Assembly (NCBI GenBank): GCA_937923515.1
Contig: CALDUF010000086.1
Span: 1 to 39,433 of the forward strand
Direction: 5' to 3'
Origin: an uncultured Flavobacteriaceae bacterium
Lineage (GTDB): Bacteria; Bacteroidota; Bacteroidia; Flavobacteriales; Flavobacteriaceae
DNA length: 39,433 bases
In this document: in pieces, positions 10,368 to 18,431 of the stretch
Layout of the letters: every line of letters begins with the position of its first letter
How positions within the stretch are numbered: position 1 is the first letter of the stretch
Notes under the pieces: model-generated
The model's database searches: none
The model's input: only the letters and a program-made list of their open reading frames with translations
What the model was told of the DNA's origin: nothing
Position numbers and translations under genes: made by a program

Positions 10368-11074
10368 TGCAATTATTTTATAGCCCAGATATTCATGATA
10401 ATGCCGATACCTTCTCATTCTCTCGAGAAGAAAGCAAACACATTGTAAAGGTGCTGCGCAAAGCTATCGGAGATTTGCTTTATATTACCAATGGTAAAGG
10501 TTGGTTGTTTACCGCCGAAATACAATTTATATCCAATAATAGCTGTACCGCCAAAATTACTTCAAAAGAAAAACAAGTAAAGCGCAATTACAGTTTACAC
10601 CTAGCTGTGGCGCCAACAAAAATGAACGACCGCTACGAGTGGTTTCTAGAAAAAGCTACTGAAATTGGCATTGATAGTATTACACCAATTTTTTGTGACC
10701 ATAGCGAACGTAAAGTCATAAAACCAGAGCGTTTTGAGCGTATTTTACAATCTGCCATGAAACAATCATTAAATTGCTATTTACCTACATTAAATAAAGC
10801 ACTATCCTTTAAAGCGTTTGTAGCACAAAAATTTGAAGGTGCATTGTTTATTGCCCACTGCGAAAACACCAATAAAACATCACTTAAACAACAACTACAA
10901 GCAAAAACAGCTATTACTTTACTTATTGGGCCTGAGGGTGATTTTAGTACCAACGAAATAGAATTGGCAACAAAAGCAGGATTTTTACCCGTAACACTAG
11001 GCGAAACAAGACTACGTACTGAGACTGCCGCCATAGTAGCTTGCCATTCTGTAGCGTTTATAAACGAATTATAA
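10367..11074 (+). CDS. rsmE: 16S rRNA (uracil-1498-N3)-methyltransferase
   Basis: SPOUT-class methyltransferase that methylates N3 of U1498 in 16S rRNA using S-adenosylmethionine. The 235-residue protein has an N-terminal PUA-like RNA-binding part (about 1-70), the family motif APTKMNDRYEWFLEKATEIG (82-101), and the C-terminal knot signatures LLIGPEGDF (185-193) and LGETRLRTETAA (211-222). GPEGDF replaces the more usual GPEGGF, a mild variant. It overlaps the preceding PPIase by one base and its last six bases overlap the end of the convergent DUF1223 gene, leaving no room for a terminator between them. Confidence 0.96.
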   Translation: MQLFYSPDIHDNADTFSFSREESKHIVKVLRKAIGDLLYITNGKGWLFTAEIQFISNNSCTAKITSKEKQVKRNYSLHLAVAPTKMNDRYEWFLEKATEIGIDSITPIFCDHSERKVIKPERFERILQSAMKQSLNCYLPTLNKALSFKAFVAQKFEGALFIAHCENTNKTSLKQQLQAKTAITLLIGPEGDFSTNEIELATKAGFLPVTLGETRLRTETAAIVACHSVAFINEL

Positions 11075-11797
11075 CGCTTTTTGCACGCCTCCTGTAATAT
11101 CTAAATTTTTAGATTGTACCAAAGCTACAATAGATAGTTTATCGGTTTCTGTTACAAGTTCAGGAATAGTTATACTTGCAGTACCAGACGTATCATTTAA
11201 AGCAATGTAAAGCGTTTGCACTACAATGTTAGCATTCTTTAAAGTTCTATTTCTATTTTCACCTCGCTTTATTTGTGTGATACGTTCGTTAATGGTAAGT
11301 AATACGTTTAAACCTTTATTAGCTAGCATTCCATCAACCTTATAATTAAAACTAATACGCTTACCAGTAGTTTTTAAATTAGATATTTCTACTGTATTGG
11401 TTGGTAATTCTTTTGTGTATGATGTTATGTGGTCACGCATTTTAGCTTTGTTAGATCCCACAAAATGTGTTTTGCCATTTACTACAATTTGCGGCGTATA
11501 AATAGAGCTGCTATTAAACTTACTCGCATATTGGCGTTGTTTATTGCTAAAATCTTTACTACTAAAAGGATCTTGCCATCCTATATAATTCCAATAATCC
11601 ACATGATAAGACAGTGCAATTATTTGCTCGTTATGCGCATCTTTTACCTGTTCTAACAGCACATCGGCAGGCGGACAACTGGAACAGCCTTGAGATGTAA
11701 ATAACTCTAGCACAACAAGAGGAGGATTCTCTACCATTGGTGCTTTAAAATAAACTGAAGTAAGAAGTATAAATAATCCTAAAATTAACTTTTGCAT
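11069..11797 (-). CDS. DUF1223 thioredoxin-fold secreted protein
   Basis: A 242-residue exported protein of the DUF1223 family with a thioredoxin-like fold and unproven function. A hydrophobic N-terminal signal (about residues 1-20) is followed by VVLELFTSQGCSSCPPAD, whose CSSC pair (C38, C41) is the redox-motif position of thioredoxin relatives and is highly conserved in DUF1223. Further family features are LSYHVDYWNYIGWQDPFSS and YTPQIVVNG with the cis-Pro before the strand. It is a single minus-strand gene between two plus-strand units and converges with rsmE with a six-base overlap. An envelope redox role is inference. Confidence 0.88.
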   Translation of the reverse strand: MQKLILGLFILLTSVYFKAPMVENPPLVVLELFTSQGCSSCPPADVLLEQVKDAHNEQIIALSYHVDYWNYIGWQDPFSSKDFSNKQRQYASKFNSSSIYTPQIVVNGKTHFVGSNKAKMRDHITSYTKELPTNTVEISNLKTTGKRISFNYKVDGMLANKGLNVLLTINERITQIKRGENRNRTLKNANIVVQTLYIALNDTSGTASITIPELVTETDKLSIVALVQSKNLDITGGVQKAL

Positions 11798-11809
11798 AAT
11801 AATTCTTTA

Positions 11810-11817
11810 TATTTTTG
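11810..11817 (+). promoter_or_regulatory. Candidate -7 box abutting the DUF4159 gene
   Basis: TATTTTTG fits TAnnTTTG and ends five bases before the ATG at 11823. If used, the transcript would start at or next to the start codon. TTG at 11792-11794 is only 15 bases upstream of the box, short of the usual spacing. Confidence 0.4.
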
Positions 11818-11822
11818 AAACT

Positions 11823-12491
11823 ATGGTTTTTAGTGGCAATACATATCGAAATCTTACAATAACTTTTGTAATTAGTATAGTTTTAACAGGTTTACTTAAC
11901 AGTCAAGAAGTTGCCGTTTTAAAATATAAAGGTGGTGGCGATTGGTACAGTAACCCAACGGCTTTACCTAATTTAATACAGTTTTGCAACGCCGAAATTA
12001 AAACTAAAATTGCCACACAACCGCAAACAGTAGAAACGGGTAGCCCCGATATTTTTCAATTTCCTTTTTTACACATGACAGGACACGGCAATGTGTTTTT
12101 TAGTGAAGAAGACGCCGAAAACCTGAGTAATTATCTTATTTCTGGTGGATTTTTACATATTGATGATAACTACGGTATGGCACCGTTTTTGAAAAAAGAA
12201 CTCAAAAAAGTATTCCCGAATAAAGATTTAGTTGAAATACCTACAAATCATCCTATTTTTAATATTAGATATAAATTTCCTGATGGATTACCCAAAATAC
12301 ACGAACACGACGGTAAACGCCCACAAGCGTTAGGCATCTTTCATAACGATAGATTGGTATTGCTTTTTACGTTTGAAAGTGATTTAGGCGATGGATGGGA
12401 AGACCCCGAAGTACATAATGATCCTGAAGACGTACGACAAAAAGCCCTTAAAATGGGCGCAAATATTGTAAAATATGCTTTTGAGAATTAG
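11823..12491 (+). CDS. DUF4159 domain protein, exported
   Basis: A 222-residue protein whose body matches DUF4159 (a glutamine-amidotransferase-like fold seen in Bacteroidota). The first 28 residues form a signal peptide or anchor (LTITFVISIVLTGLLNSQE). The core includes YKGGGDWYSNPTALPNLIQF, PFLHMTGHGNVFFSEEDAENL, GGFLHIDDNYG and GDGWEDPEVHNDP. No catalytic Cys is visible, so a binding rather than enzymatic role is more likely. The only plausible start is the ATG at 11823, five bases after a promoter-like box. It heads a plus-strand run of five genes, although 70 bases separate it from the next. Function unknown. Confidence 0.86.
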   Translation: MVFSGNTYRNLTITFVISIVLTGLLNSQEVAVLKYKGGGDWYSNPTALPNLIQFCNAEIKTKIATQPQTVETGSPDIFQFPFLHMTGHGNVFFSEEDAENLSNYLISGGFLHIDDNYGMAPFLKKELKKVFPNKDLVEIPTNHPIFNIRYKFPDGLPKIHEHDGKRPQALGIFHNDRLVLLFTFESDLGDGWEDPEVHNDPEDVRQKALKMGANIVKYAFEN

Positions 12492-12561
12492 AAAAAAAAT
12501 CAAATTCCAATTTTACTTAAAGCCGTATCATTGACTCTTAAATCTTAACTCTTAGCCAAAA

Positions 12562-13062
12562 TTGCAACTCACACATTACACATCTAAATTCAAAAAACAA
12601 AAATTCCCCATTGTATTGGTGTGTGATCATGTTACTAATGCGCCAAATATTGGTAGTTTATTTAGAATTTCTGATGCTTTTGGTGTTGAAACACTGGTTT
12701 TATGTGGTGATCAAATCCCTCTAGGGAGAAAAATGACAAAAACCTCTAGAGCTACAGAAAACGTGGTAGATTTCAAAATAGAACCATCAGCTTTAAATGT
12801 TGTAGAACACTTAAAAAATGATGGCTATTTAATCCTTGCACTAGAAATTGCATCAAAAAGCAAACCCATACATACACTTGCGTTTTCAAAAGAAAAACCA
12901 ATAGCACTTGTTGTTGGTGATGAAAATTTTGGAGTTTCAGAACGAATATTGCAGCTATCTCAAACAGTAATACATATTGATATGTTTGGGCAAAACAGTA
13001 GTATGAATGTGGTACAAGCCACAAATATTGCGCTTTACGAAATCACAAAACAGTTGTTGTAA
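12562..13062 (+). CDS. TrmH/SpoU-type RNA methyltransferase with TTG start
   Basis: A 166-residue SPOUT methyltransferase, probably making a 2'-O-ribose methylation in tRNA or rRNA. Motifs: DHVTNAPNIGSLFRISDAFGV (motif 1 region with the catalytic Arg, about 22-42), ALVVGDENFGVS (motif 2) and SSMNVVQATNIALYE (motif 3, with the knot). Small size and lack of an N-terminal extension resemble TrmL/TrmH-like single-domain enzymes. An in-frame TAG lies nine bases before the TTG at 12562, and the first in-frame ATG (12733) would remove motif 1, so TTG must be the start. The target nucleotide cannot be deduced. Confidence 0.88.
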   Translation: MQLTHYTSKFKKQKFPIVLVCDHVTNAPNIGSLFRISDAFGVETLVLCGDQIPLGRKMTKTSRATENVVDFKIEPSALNVVEHLKNDGYLILALEIASKSKPIHTLAFSKEKPIALVVGDENFGVSERILQLSQTVIHIDMFGQNSSMNVVQATNIALYEITKQLL

Positions 13063-13081
13063 ATCTTCATATATTTACTTT

Positions 13082-14170
13082 ATGAAATCAAGCACTATAA
13101 CTAATGGTATTTTAAAAGCTATTGCCATAATATGTGGCGTAATACTGCTACTCTACTTTCTTTACGAAATCCGCTCGGTGATTGGTTATATTTTTATAGC
13201 TGCTGTAATATCATTAATAGGTAGACCTATTGTTTTATTCTTAGAGCGTAAACTAAAATTTAAAAACACCATAGCAGTTGTAGTTACAATGGTTGTATTA
13301 CTTGGGCTTTTTATTGGTTTAGTTGGCCTTTTTATTCCTTTAATTGTAGAACAAGGTCAAAATTTATCGCTTTTAAATATAGACGAATTACAAGGTAATA
13401 TTGAAAACCTATATGCCGAAATTATAACCTATTTTGATTTAAATAAAATTGATGTTAAGCAATCCCTAAAAGAGTCAAACTTACTGTCTAAAATAGATTT
13501 TGCACTTATTCCAGACTTTCTAAATGCAGTACTAAGCGGTTTAGGCAGTTTTAGCATTGGTTTATTTTCAGTATTGTTTATATCCTTTTTCTTTTTAAAA
13601 GATAGCAGGCTTTTTGAAAACGGCATTTTAACGCTAATTCCTGATGGTAAGGAGTCGCGTTGGAAAACCTCATCAACTAAAATAAAAGATTTATTATCGC
13701 GGTATTTCGTGGGGCTTATATTTCAAATACTTATTTTATTTATCATCTATATGATTGGGTTATTAATTATAGGTGTAGAAAACGCGGTTGTTATTGCTTT
13801 TTTATGCGCCTTACTAAATTTAATTCCCTATGTTGGGCCTGTTATTGGCGCTGTACTTATGCTAACACTAACCATGACGAGCAATTTAGGTGAAAGTTTT
13901 AGCGCTGTTATTTTACCAAAAACGTTTTGGGTATTACTCGTCTTTATTATTGGACAATTGGTTGATAATTTTGGAAGCCAGCCAGTAATTTTCTCAAAAA
14001 GTGTAAAATCACATCCTTTAGAAATTTTCTTAGTAATTCTTATTACAGGTATCCTTTTTGGCGTTATTGGTTTGGTAATAGCTGTACCCGCTTACACGGC
14101 TATAAAAGTTATTTTAAAAGCCTTTTTATCAGAGAATAAAATTGTAAAAAAGCTGACTAAAGATCTTTAA
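13082..14170 (+). CDS. AI-2E/PerM family membrane transporter
   Basis: A 362-residue polytopic inner-membrane protein of the AI-2 exporter-like (YdiK/PerM/TqsA) family. Hydrophobic segments occur near residues 10-50, 60-85, 150-180 and as a block of four from 210 to 340, in the family pattern. LLSRYFVGLIFQ, LLNLIPYVGPVIGAVLM and GQLVDNFGSQPVIFSKSVKSHPLEIF are the recognisable family stretches (the PYVGP and P-x-hydrophobic-x-S motifs). The ATG at 13082 is chosen; an earlier in-frame ATG at 13007 would overlap the previous gene by 56 bases and add a non-hydrophobic tail. The substrate is unknown: members are linked to autoinducer-2 export or Na+/H+ antiport, and nothing here chooses. Confidence 0.88.
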   Translation: MKSSTITNGILKAIAIICGVILLLYFLYEIRSVIGYIFIAAVISLIGRPIVLFLERKLKFKNTIAVVVTMVVLLGLFIGLVGLFIPLIVEQGQNLSLLNIDELQGNIENLYAEIITYFDLNKIDVKQSLKESNLLSKIDFALIPDFLNAVLSGLGSFSIGLFSVLFISFFFLKDSRLFENGILTLIPDGKESRWKTSSTKIKDLLSRYFVGLIFQILILFIIYMIGLLIIGVENAVVIAFLCALLNLIPYVGPVIGAVLMLTLTMTSNLGESFSAVILPKTFWVLLVFIIGQLVDNFGSQPVIFSKSVKSHPLEIFLVILITGILFGVIGLVIAVPAYTAIKVILKAFLSENKIVKKLTKDL

Positions 14171-14178
14171 GTTATATT

Positions 14179-15357
14179 TTGAATCACCTTATTTTACATT
14201 CTGAAATTCAAGAGTTTATATACAAAAATTTAAATTCTGATATACAGCTTTTAGTACTTAAAGGGTTTTCATTTCCTAATGTAGAAAACTCAGAAATTAT
14301 CACACAAATTGAAGCTAAAAAACGATGTAAAATAAAACTACCTACGTGGTTTTCAGCTCAAAATATTTACTATCCCAATGCGCTAAATATTGAGCAAACC
14401 TCTTCTGAAATTACAGCAAAGTATAAATCAGAATTAATTAATGGTGCATCAATTATTGATCTTACTGGAGGTTTTGGTGTAGACTGTCTGTATTTTTCAA
14501 AACGGTTTAAAACAGTAAAGCACTGTGAGATTAATACTAAATTATCTGAAATTGTAAATCACAATTACAAACAATTACATGTCAATAATGTTGAAACGCT
14601 GCCAACCGATGGCATTGCATATTTAAAAGACACCACTGCTACTTTTGATTGGATTTACATAGATCCCTCAAGACGTCACGATAGTAAAGGCAAGGTATTT
14701 TTTCTAAACGATTGTTTGCCAAATGTACCAGAACATTTAAACTTACTTTTTAAACATTCAGACCATATTCTAATAAAAACATCGCCATTACTGGATATTT
14801 CTAGTGGTATTGCAGAATTACAACACGTAAGCAGCATTCACGTTGTAGCAATACATAATGAAGTGAAAGAATTGTTGTGGGTTTTAACTAAAGGTTTTTT
14901 GGGTGACACAGTGATAAAAACAATAAATATTAAGAAAAGCGCAGCAGAACGTTTTGAATTTGTACTAAACGATGAAAAAAACCAAAATTCCAATTACAGC
15001 ACGCCTCTAAAATTTTTATACGAACCCAACGCTGCCATTTTAAAAGCTGGTGCTTTTAACCAAGTAGCACAGCAACTACCTGTTTTAAAACTCCATAAAC
15101 ATTCGCATTTGTATACTAGTGATACGCTTATTGATTTTCCAGGGAGAATTTTTAAAATTAAAAGTGTAGTGCCGTACAGCAAAAAAGCACTAAAACGCTT
15201 ACCTATAACCAAAGCAAATATTACCACTAGAAATTTTCCTGAAACCGTATCTCAACTTAGGCAAAAAACAAAAATTAAAGATGGTGGTGACACCTATTTA
15301 TTTTTTACTACCAATGTAAACAACTCTAAACTAATTTTAATCACAGAAAAACTATGA
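14179..15357 (+). CDS. PG_1098-like class I methyltransferase with THUMP-like domain
   Basis: A 392-residue SAM-dependent methyltransferase of the Bacteroidota PG_1098 type, a probable RNA modifier. The N-terminal helical part is followed by a Rossmann methyltransferase core: SIIDLTGGFGVDCLYFSK (SAM loop, about 95-110), CEINTKLSEIVNHNY (motif II acid) and FDWIYIDPSRRHDSKGKVFF (motif IV with DPSRR). The C-terminal region from about 290 fits the ferredoxin-like and THUMP-like pieces of this family (LPITKANITTRNFPETVSQLRQK). TTG at 14179 is the start, nine bases after the previous stop. It overlaps the next gene by four bases (ATGA), so it is in an operon. The substrate is unknown. Confidence 0.82.
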   Translation: MNHLILHSEIQEFIYKNLNSDIQLLVLKGFSFPNVENSEIITQIEAKKRCKIKLPTWFSAQNIYYPNALNIEQTSSEITAKYKSELINGASIIDLTGGFGVDCLYFSKRFKTVKHCEINTKLSEIVNHNYKQLHVNNVETLPTDGIAYLKDTTATFDWIYIDPSRRHDSKGKVFFLNDCLPNVPEHLNLLFKHSDHILIKTSPLLDISSGIAELQHVSSIHVVAIHNEVKELLWVLTKGFLGDTVIKTINIKKSAAERFEFVLNDEKNQNSNYSTPLKFLYEPNAAILKAGAFNQVAQQLPVLKLHKHSHLYTSDTLIDFPGRIFKIKSVVPYSKKALKRLPITKANITTRNFPETVSQLRQKTKIKDGGDTYLFFTTNVNNSKLILITEKL

Positions 15358-15710
15358 GTATTGAAGAGTTAGCGGGACAATACACTGTAACAGGTAGCAA
15401 CCAAAATGCCGAATCGCATACTTACAAAGGGGTTTTAAACTTAGAGATTGACATGCACCAAAGAGTTAAAGCCAAATGGCTAATTAACAACACACAAGAA
15501 CAATTTGGCTACGGCTTTTTTAAGGATGGTATTCTTGTAATTAATTTTAACTACAAAAATGAAAACACAACGTTTAAAGGTGTTGTAGTTTACAAATGCT
15601 TATCTAAAGATGTGCTAGATGGGTTTTGGTCTGAAAAACATGGAGACCTTGATTATCTAGGAGAAGAACAATGTTTTAGAATGGATAAACTTAAGGAAGT
15701 TGTAAATTAA
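15354..15710 (+). CDS. Small unknown protein coupled to the PG_1098-like gene
   Basis: A 118-residue cytosolic protein I do not recognise. It starts inside the stop of the preceding methyltransferase gene (ATGA overlap), so it is translated with it. The sequence alternates short beta-strand-like stretches (GVLNLEIDMHQRVKAKWLI, QFGYGFFKDGILVINFNY, TFKGVVVYKCLSKDVLDGFWSE), which suggests a small beta-barrel or lipocalin-like fold. There is no signal peptide or membrane segment and no metal-binding pattern. Its stop is one base from the stop of the convergent SPOUT gene. A role linked to RNA modification is only inferred from position. Confidence 0.75.
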   Translation: MSIEELAGQYTVTGSNQNAESHTYKGVLNLEIDMHQRVKAKWLINNTQEQFGYGFFKDGILVINFNYKNENTTFKGVVVYKCLSKDVLDGFWSEKHGDLDYLGEEQCFRMDKLKEVVN

Positions 15711-15711
15711 A

Positions 15712-16170
15712 TTAAGATCTAGCTTTATTTAAACCTCTATCGTAAAGCACAATACTACCAGCTACAGAAACATTTAAACTAAATTTAGAATTAAATTTTA
15801 CCACAAAGTGCGATGCTGCTATGGCTTGTTTAGATAAACCATGGTCTTCGGCTCCAAGCAAATACACACAACGTCTTGGATGGTGAAACGTTTCTAAATT
15901 TTCAGCATTATCGGTGAGTTCTACACCAACAATACGAGCACCTTTAGGAATGTTTTTTAGAAAATCATCAAAGGTTTCATAATGATAATATGGCATTGCA
16001 TTTACAGCATTATGCGTATCGCAAGCTTGTTTTGCATATCTATTTCCTATAGTAAATATAAAACTAGCACCTAAATTTTGTGCAGAACGCCAAAGCACAC
16101 CTAAGTTTTCGGGTGTTTTACCATTTTGAATACCGATACCAAAAAATTCGTTCTTAAAATTATCACTCAT
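15712..16170 (-). CDS. TrmH/SpoU-type RNA methyltransferase
   Basis: A 152-residue SPOUT methyltransferase, the second single-domain TrmH relative in the window. Motifs: FFGIGIQNGKTPENLGVLWRSAQNLGA (motif 1 with Asn-Leu-Gly and the catalytic Arg), CVYLLGAEDHGLS (motif 2) and FSLNVSVAGSIVLYDR (motif 3, classical SLNVS). The ATG at 16170 is preferred: the open frame reaches 16203 only with a TTG and would run into the tRNA terminator hairpin. It lies just downstream of tRNA-Arg on the same strand, beyond that tRNA's terminator. The target is unknown. Convergent with the previous gene with a one-base gap. Confidence 0.88.
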   Translation of the reverse strand: MSDNFKNEFFGIGIQNGKTPENLGVLWRSAQNLGASFIFTIGNRYAKQACDTHNAVNAMPYYHYETFDDFLKNIPKGARIVGVELTDNAENLETFHHPRRCVYLLGAEDHGLSKQAIAASHFVVKFNSKFSLNVSVAGSIVLYDRGLNKARS

Positions 16171-16202
16171 ACGTTTCAAAAATACAGATAGCATATAAAA
16201 CA

Positions 16203-16234
16203 AAAAAGCCTCACTAAAATTAGTGAAGCTTTTT
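16203..16234 (-). terminator. Terminator of tRNA-Arg
   Basis: AAAAAGC and TCACTA pair with TAGTGA and GCTTTTT around an AAAT loop, with one C/A mismatch between the two stem blocks. On the minus strand it begins two bases after the tRNA discriminator base and ends in a T run. The arms make it usable in both directions. Confidence 0.8.
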
Positions 16235-16235
16235 G

Positions 16236-16309
16236 TGAGCCCTGAAGGATTCGAACCTTCGACCGCCTCCTTAGAAGGGAGGTGCTCTATCCAGCTGAGC
16301 TAAGAGCCC
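16236..16309 (-). tRNA. tRNA-Arg(TCT)
   Basis: The minus strand folds as a complete 74-base cloverleaf. The acceptor is GGGCTCT with AGGGCTC (two wobble pairs) and discriminator A; the D arm is GCTC...GAGC with AGCTGGATA loop; the anticodon stem CCTCC/GGAGG encloses CTTCTAA with anticodon TCT; the T arm is GAAGG-TTCGAAT-CCTTC. CCA is not encoded. TCT reads AGA/AGG arginine codons, common in this AT-rich genome. Confidence 0.97.
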
Positions 16310-16341
16310 TAAATGCCTTTAACCTAAAATTAAAAGCGGTG

Positions 16342-16371
16342 CAAATATAAAACATCTTGATAATAAAACAA
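16342..16371 (-). promoter_or_regulatory. Promoter of tRNA-Arg (TTG-N19-TAnnTTTG)
   Basis: On the minus strand TTG (16369-16371 complement) lies exactly 19 bases upstream of TATATTTG (16342-16349 complement), the full Bacteroidota sigma-ABfr pattern. The box is 32 bases before the mature tRNA 5' end, leaving a short leader to be trimmed by RNase P. This is the best promoter in the window. Confidence 0.75.
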
Positions 16372-16403
16372 GACAAATGTTTTTAAATTTGATGGAAAAT
16401 TTC

Positions 16404-17492
16404 CTATTCAAAATAACTAAAACTATCGCCATCCTTTATCTTTAAAACCGTTTCGTATATCAACTTAATAACATTTTCTACATCGTCTCTATGTACCATT
16501 TCTACAGTAGTATGCATGTAACGCAATGGTAATGAAATAAGTGCAGAAGCTACGCCGCCATTACTATAGGCAAATGCATCAGTATCTGTACCAGTGGCTC
16601 TTGATAATGCAGAGCGTTGAAATGGTATTTTTTTAGCCTCGGCTGTATCTGTAATAAGATCTCTTAATTTTTGTTGTACTGCCGGTGCGTAAGCTACAAC
16701 TGGTCCTTTACCAATTTCAAGGTGGCCCGCTTTTTTCTTATCTATCATTGGGGTTGTGGTGTCATGTGTTACATCTGTAACTATAGCCACATTAGGTTTT
16801 ATGGTTTGGGTTATCATTTCTGCACCACGCAACCCTATTTCTTCTTGCACTGCATTTGTTACATACAAGCCAAATGGAAGTTTTTTCTTATTTTCTTTTA
16901 ATAAACGTGCCACTTCAGCAATCATAAATCCACCCATACGGTTATCTATAGCACGACATACAAATTTATCGTCATTTAGAATATGAAATTCGTCTGGATA
17001 CGTAATTACACAACCCACATGCACGCCTAATTTTTCTACCTCTTCTTTATCTTTACAACCGCAGTCTATAAAAATATTGTCTGGTTTTGGTGGCTCTTCT
17101 TTACTTCTATTTCTAGTATGTATTGCTGGCCATCCAAAAACACCTTTTACTATACCGTTTTTGGTATGAATGTTAACTACTTTACTTGGCGCAATTTGGT
17201 GATCACTACCACCATTTCTAATAACGTATATAAGGCCGTCATCTGAAATATAATTAACATACCATGAAATTTCGTCGGCATGCCCTTCTATAACTACTTT
17301 GTATTTTGCTTTAGGATTAATTACCCCTACTGCTGTACCGTAGGTGTCGGTAATAAACTCGTCTACATACGGTTTAAGGTAATCCATCCAAAGTTTTTGT
17401 CCGTCCCACTCGTAACCCGTTGGTGCGGCATTATTTAAATATTTCTCTAAAAATTGTAATGATTTTTTGTTTAAAATCGACTTTTTTGCCAT
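16404..17492 (-). CDS. M42 family metallo-aminopeptidase
   Basis: A 362-residue cytosolic two-metal peptidase of the M42 family (glutamyl aminopeptidase/tetrahedral aminopeptidase relatives), which trims N-terminal residues from peptides. Metal ligands and catalytic residues fall in order: H71 and D73 in EGHADEI, D183 in AIDNRMGG (bridging), E217-E218 in VQEEIGLRGAE (general base and ligand), D240 in VTDVTHD, and H327 in RYMHTTVE. Length is typical. The gene is alone on the minus strand, divergent from the DUF4294 gene with a 256-base spacer. Substrate preference is not predictable. Older annotations of this family as cellulases are not supported by the fold. Confidence 0.94.
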   Translation of the reverse strand: MAKKSILNKKSLQFLEKYLNNAAPTGYEWDGQKLWMDYLKPYVDEFITDTYGTAVGVINPKAKYKVVIEGHADEISWYVNYISDDGLIYVIRNGGSDHQIAPSKVVNIHTKNGIVKGVFGWPAIHTRNRSKEEPPKPDNIFIDCGCKDKEEVEKLGVHVGCVITYPDEFHILNDDKFVCRAIDNRMGGFMIAEVARLLKENKKKLPFGLYVTNAVQEEIGLRGAEMITQTIKPNVAIVTDVTHDTTTPMIDKKKAGHLEIGKGPVVAYAPAVQQKLRDLITDTAEAKKIPFQRSALSRATGTDTDAFAYSNGGVASALISLPLRYMHTTVEMVHRDDVENVIKLIYETVLKIKDGDSFSYFE

Positions 17493-17712
17493 GTGTTAAA
17501 GATTTTGTACTAAAATAAAATATTAATATGATTTTAAAGTTCTAGAAATGCATTTTATTATATCTATTTTAAAATTATTAGATACAAACTACATTAAGAA
17601 TTGTAATAGTAGTTTTTGGTTCTACCAACGCTATAAGCTAAATCTATTAACGAAGCACCCTAAAAAATGAATTGATTTTACTAATAAAATAGTGTAGCAA
17701 TTTGTAAATTAT

Positions 17713-17720
17713 TAATTTTG
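17713..17720 (+). promoter_or_regulatory. Candidate -7 box for the DUF4294 unit
   Basis: TAATTTTG fits TAnnTTTG, 28 bases before the ATG at 17749, in the M42/DUF4294 divergent spacer. No TTG at the expected spacing. The rest of the spacer shows no gene or hairpin. Confidence 0.4.
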
Positions 17721-17748
17721 GTATTGAAATTGCTCCTAGAGATTTTAC

Positions 17749-18429
17749 ATGAACTATTTAAAATACATATTTGTCCTTTTATCGTTTATAGGTTTTGCGC
17801 AAGTAAATGATGTTGTACAAGACACTACCGACGTAACTTACATTGTAATTGAGGGCGATTCTATACCAAAAACAGCAATAGATTTAGATGAAGTGATGCT
17901 ATTGCATAAGCTGAAATTTGACAGTAAAAAAGATAGAATACGCTATTTGATTTTACGCAGAAAAACAATTAAAGTATATCCGTATGCTAAAATGGCTGCT
18001 GAACGTTTAGACTCTTTAACAAGAACACTTAAAACACTAACTAAACAACGCCAAAAGAAACGCTACACCAAGAAAGTACAAAAATATATTGAAGGTGAAT
18101 TTTCGGATGAATTAAAAAAATTAACACGTACTGAAGGTCAAATTCTAATTAAATTAATTCACAGGCAAACAGGGCGTACTGCTTTTGATTTGGTGAAGGA
18201 ATTGCGCAATGGTTGGCGCGCGTTTTGGTACAATACTACTGCCAATGTTTTTGATATTAAATTGAAAAAAGAATATGACCCTTGGTTGGATAAGGAAGAT
18301 TATTTAATTGAAGATATTTTGCAACGCAACTTCCAGAGTGGGCGTTTGGTACGACAAAAATCTAAACTTAATATTGATTTTTACAAGCTTACCGATAAAT
18401 GGGTATACGGTAAAACCGAAGCGGAATAA
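17749..18429 (+). CDS. DUF4294 domain protein, exported
   Basis: A 226-residue Bacteroidota-specific protein of the DUF4294 family, function unknown. Residues 1-18 (MNYLKYIFVLLSFIGFAQ) form a signal peptide. Then comes a Lys/Arg-rich helical body: RIRYLILRRKTIKVYPYAKMAAERL, LKTLTKQRQKKRYTKKVQKYIEGEF, LKKLTRTEGQILIKLIHRQTGRTAFDLVKELRNGWRAFWYN. The conserved KVYPYA and RTEGQILIKLIHRQTG blocks mark the family. The basic helices suggest contact with acidic or nucleic partners, but an envelope location makes a structural role more likely. Two bases separate it from the following hemolysin-III gene, so they share a transcript. Confidence 0.88.
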   Translation: MNYLKYIFVLLSFIGFAQVNDVVQDTTDVTYIVIEGDSIPKTAIDLDEVMLLHKLKFDSKKDRIRYLILRRKTIKVYPYAKMAAERLDSLTRTLKTLTKQRQKKRYTKKVQKYIEGEFSDELKKLTRTEGQILIKLIHRQTGRTAFDLVKELRNGWRAFWYNTTANVFDIKLKKEYDPWLDKEDYLIEDILQRNFQSGRLVRQKSKLNIDFYKLTDKWVYGKTEAE

Positions 18430-18431
18430 GC

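Noticed and set aside
13007-13081. Upstream extension of the AI-2E transporter gene
   Set aside because: It would overlap the TrmH-type gene by 56 bases and add residues unlike the family; the ATG at 13082 gives the normal start.
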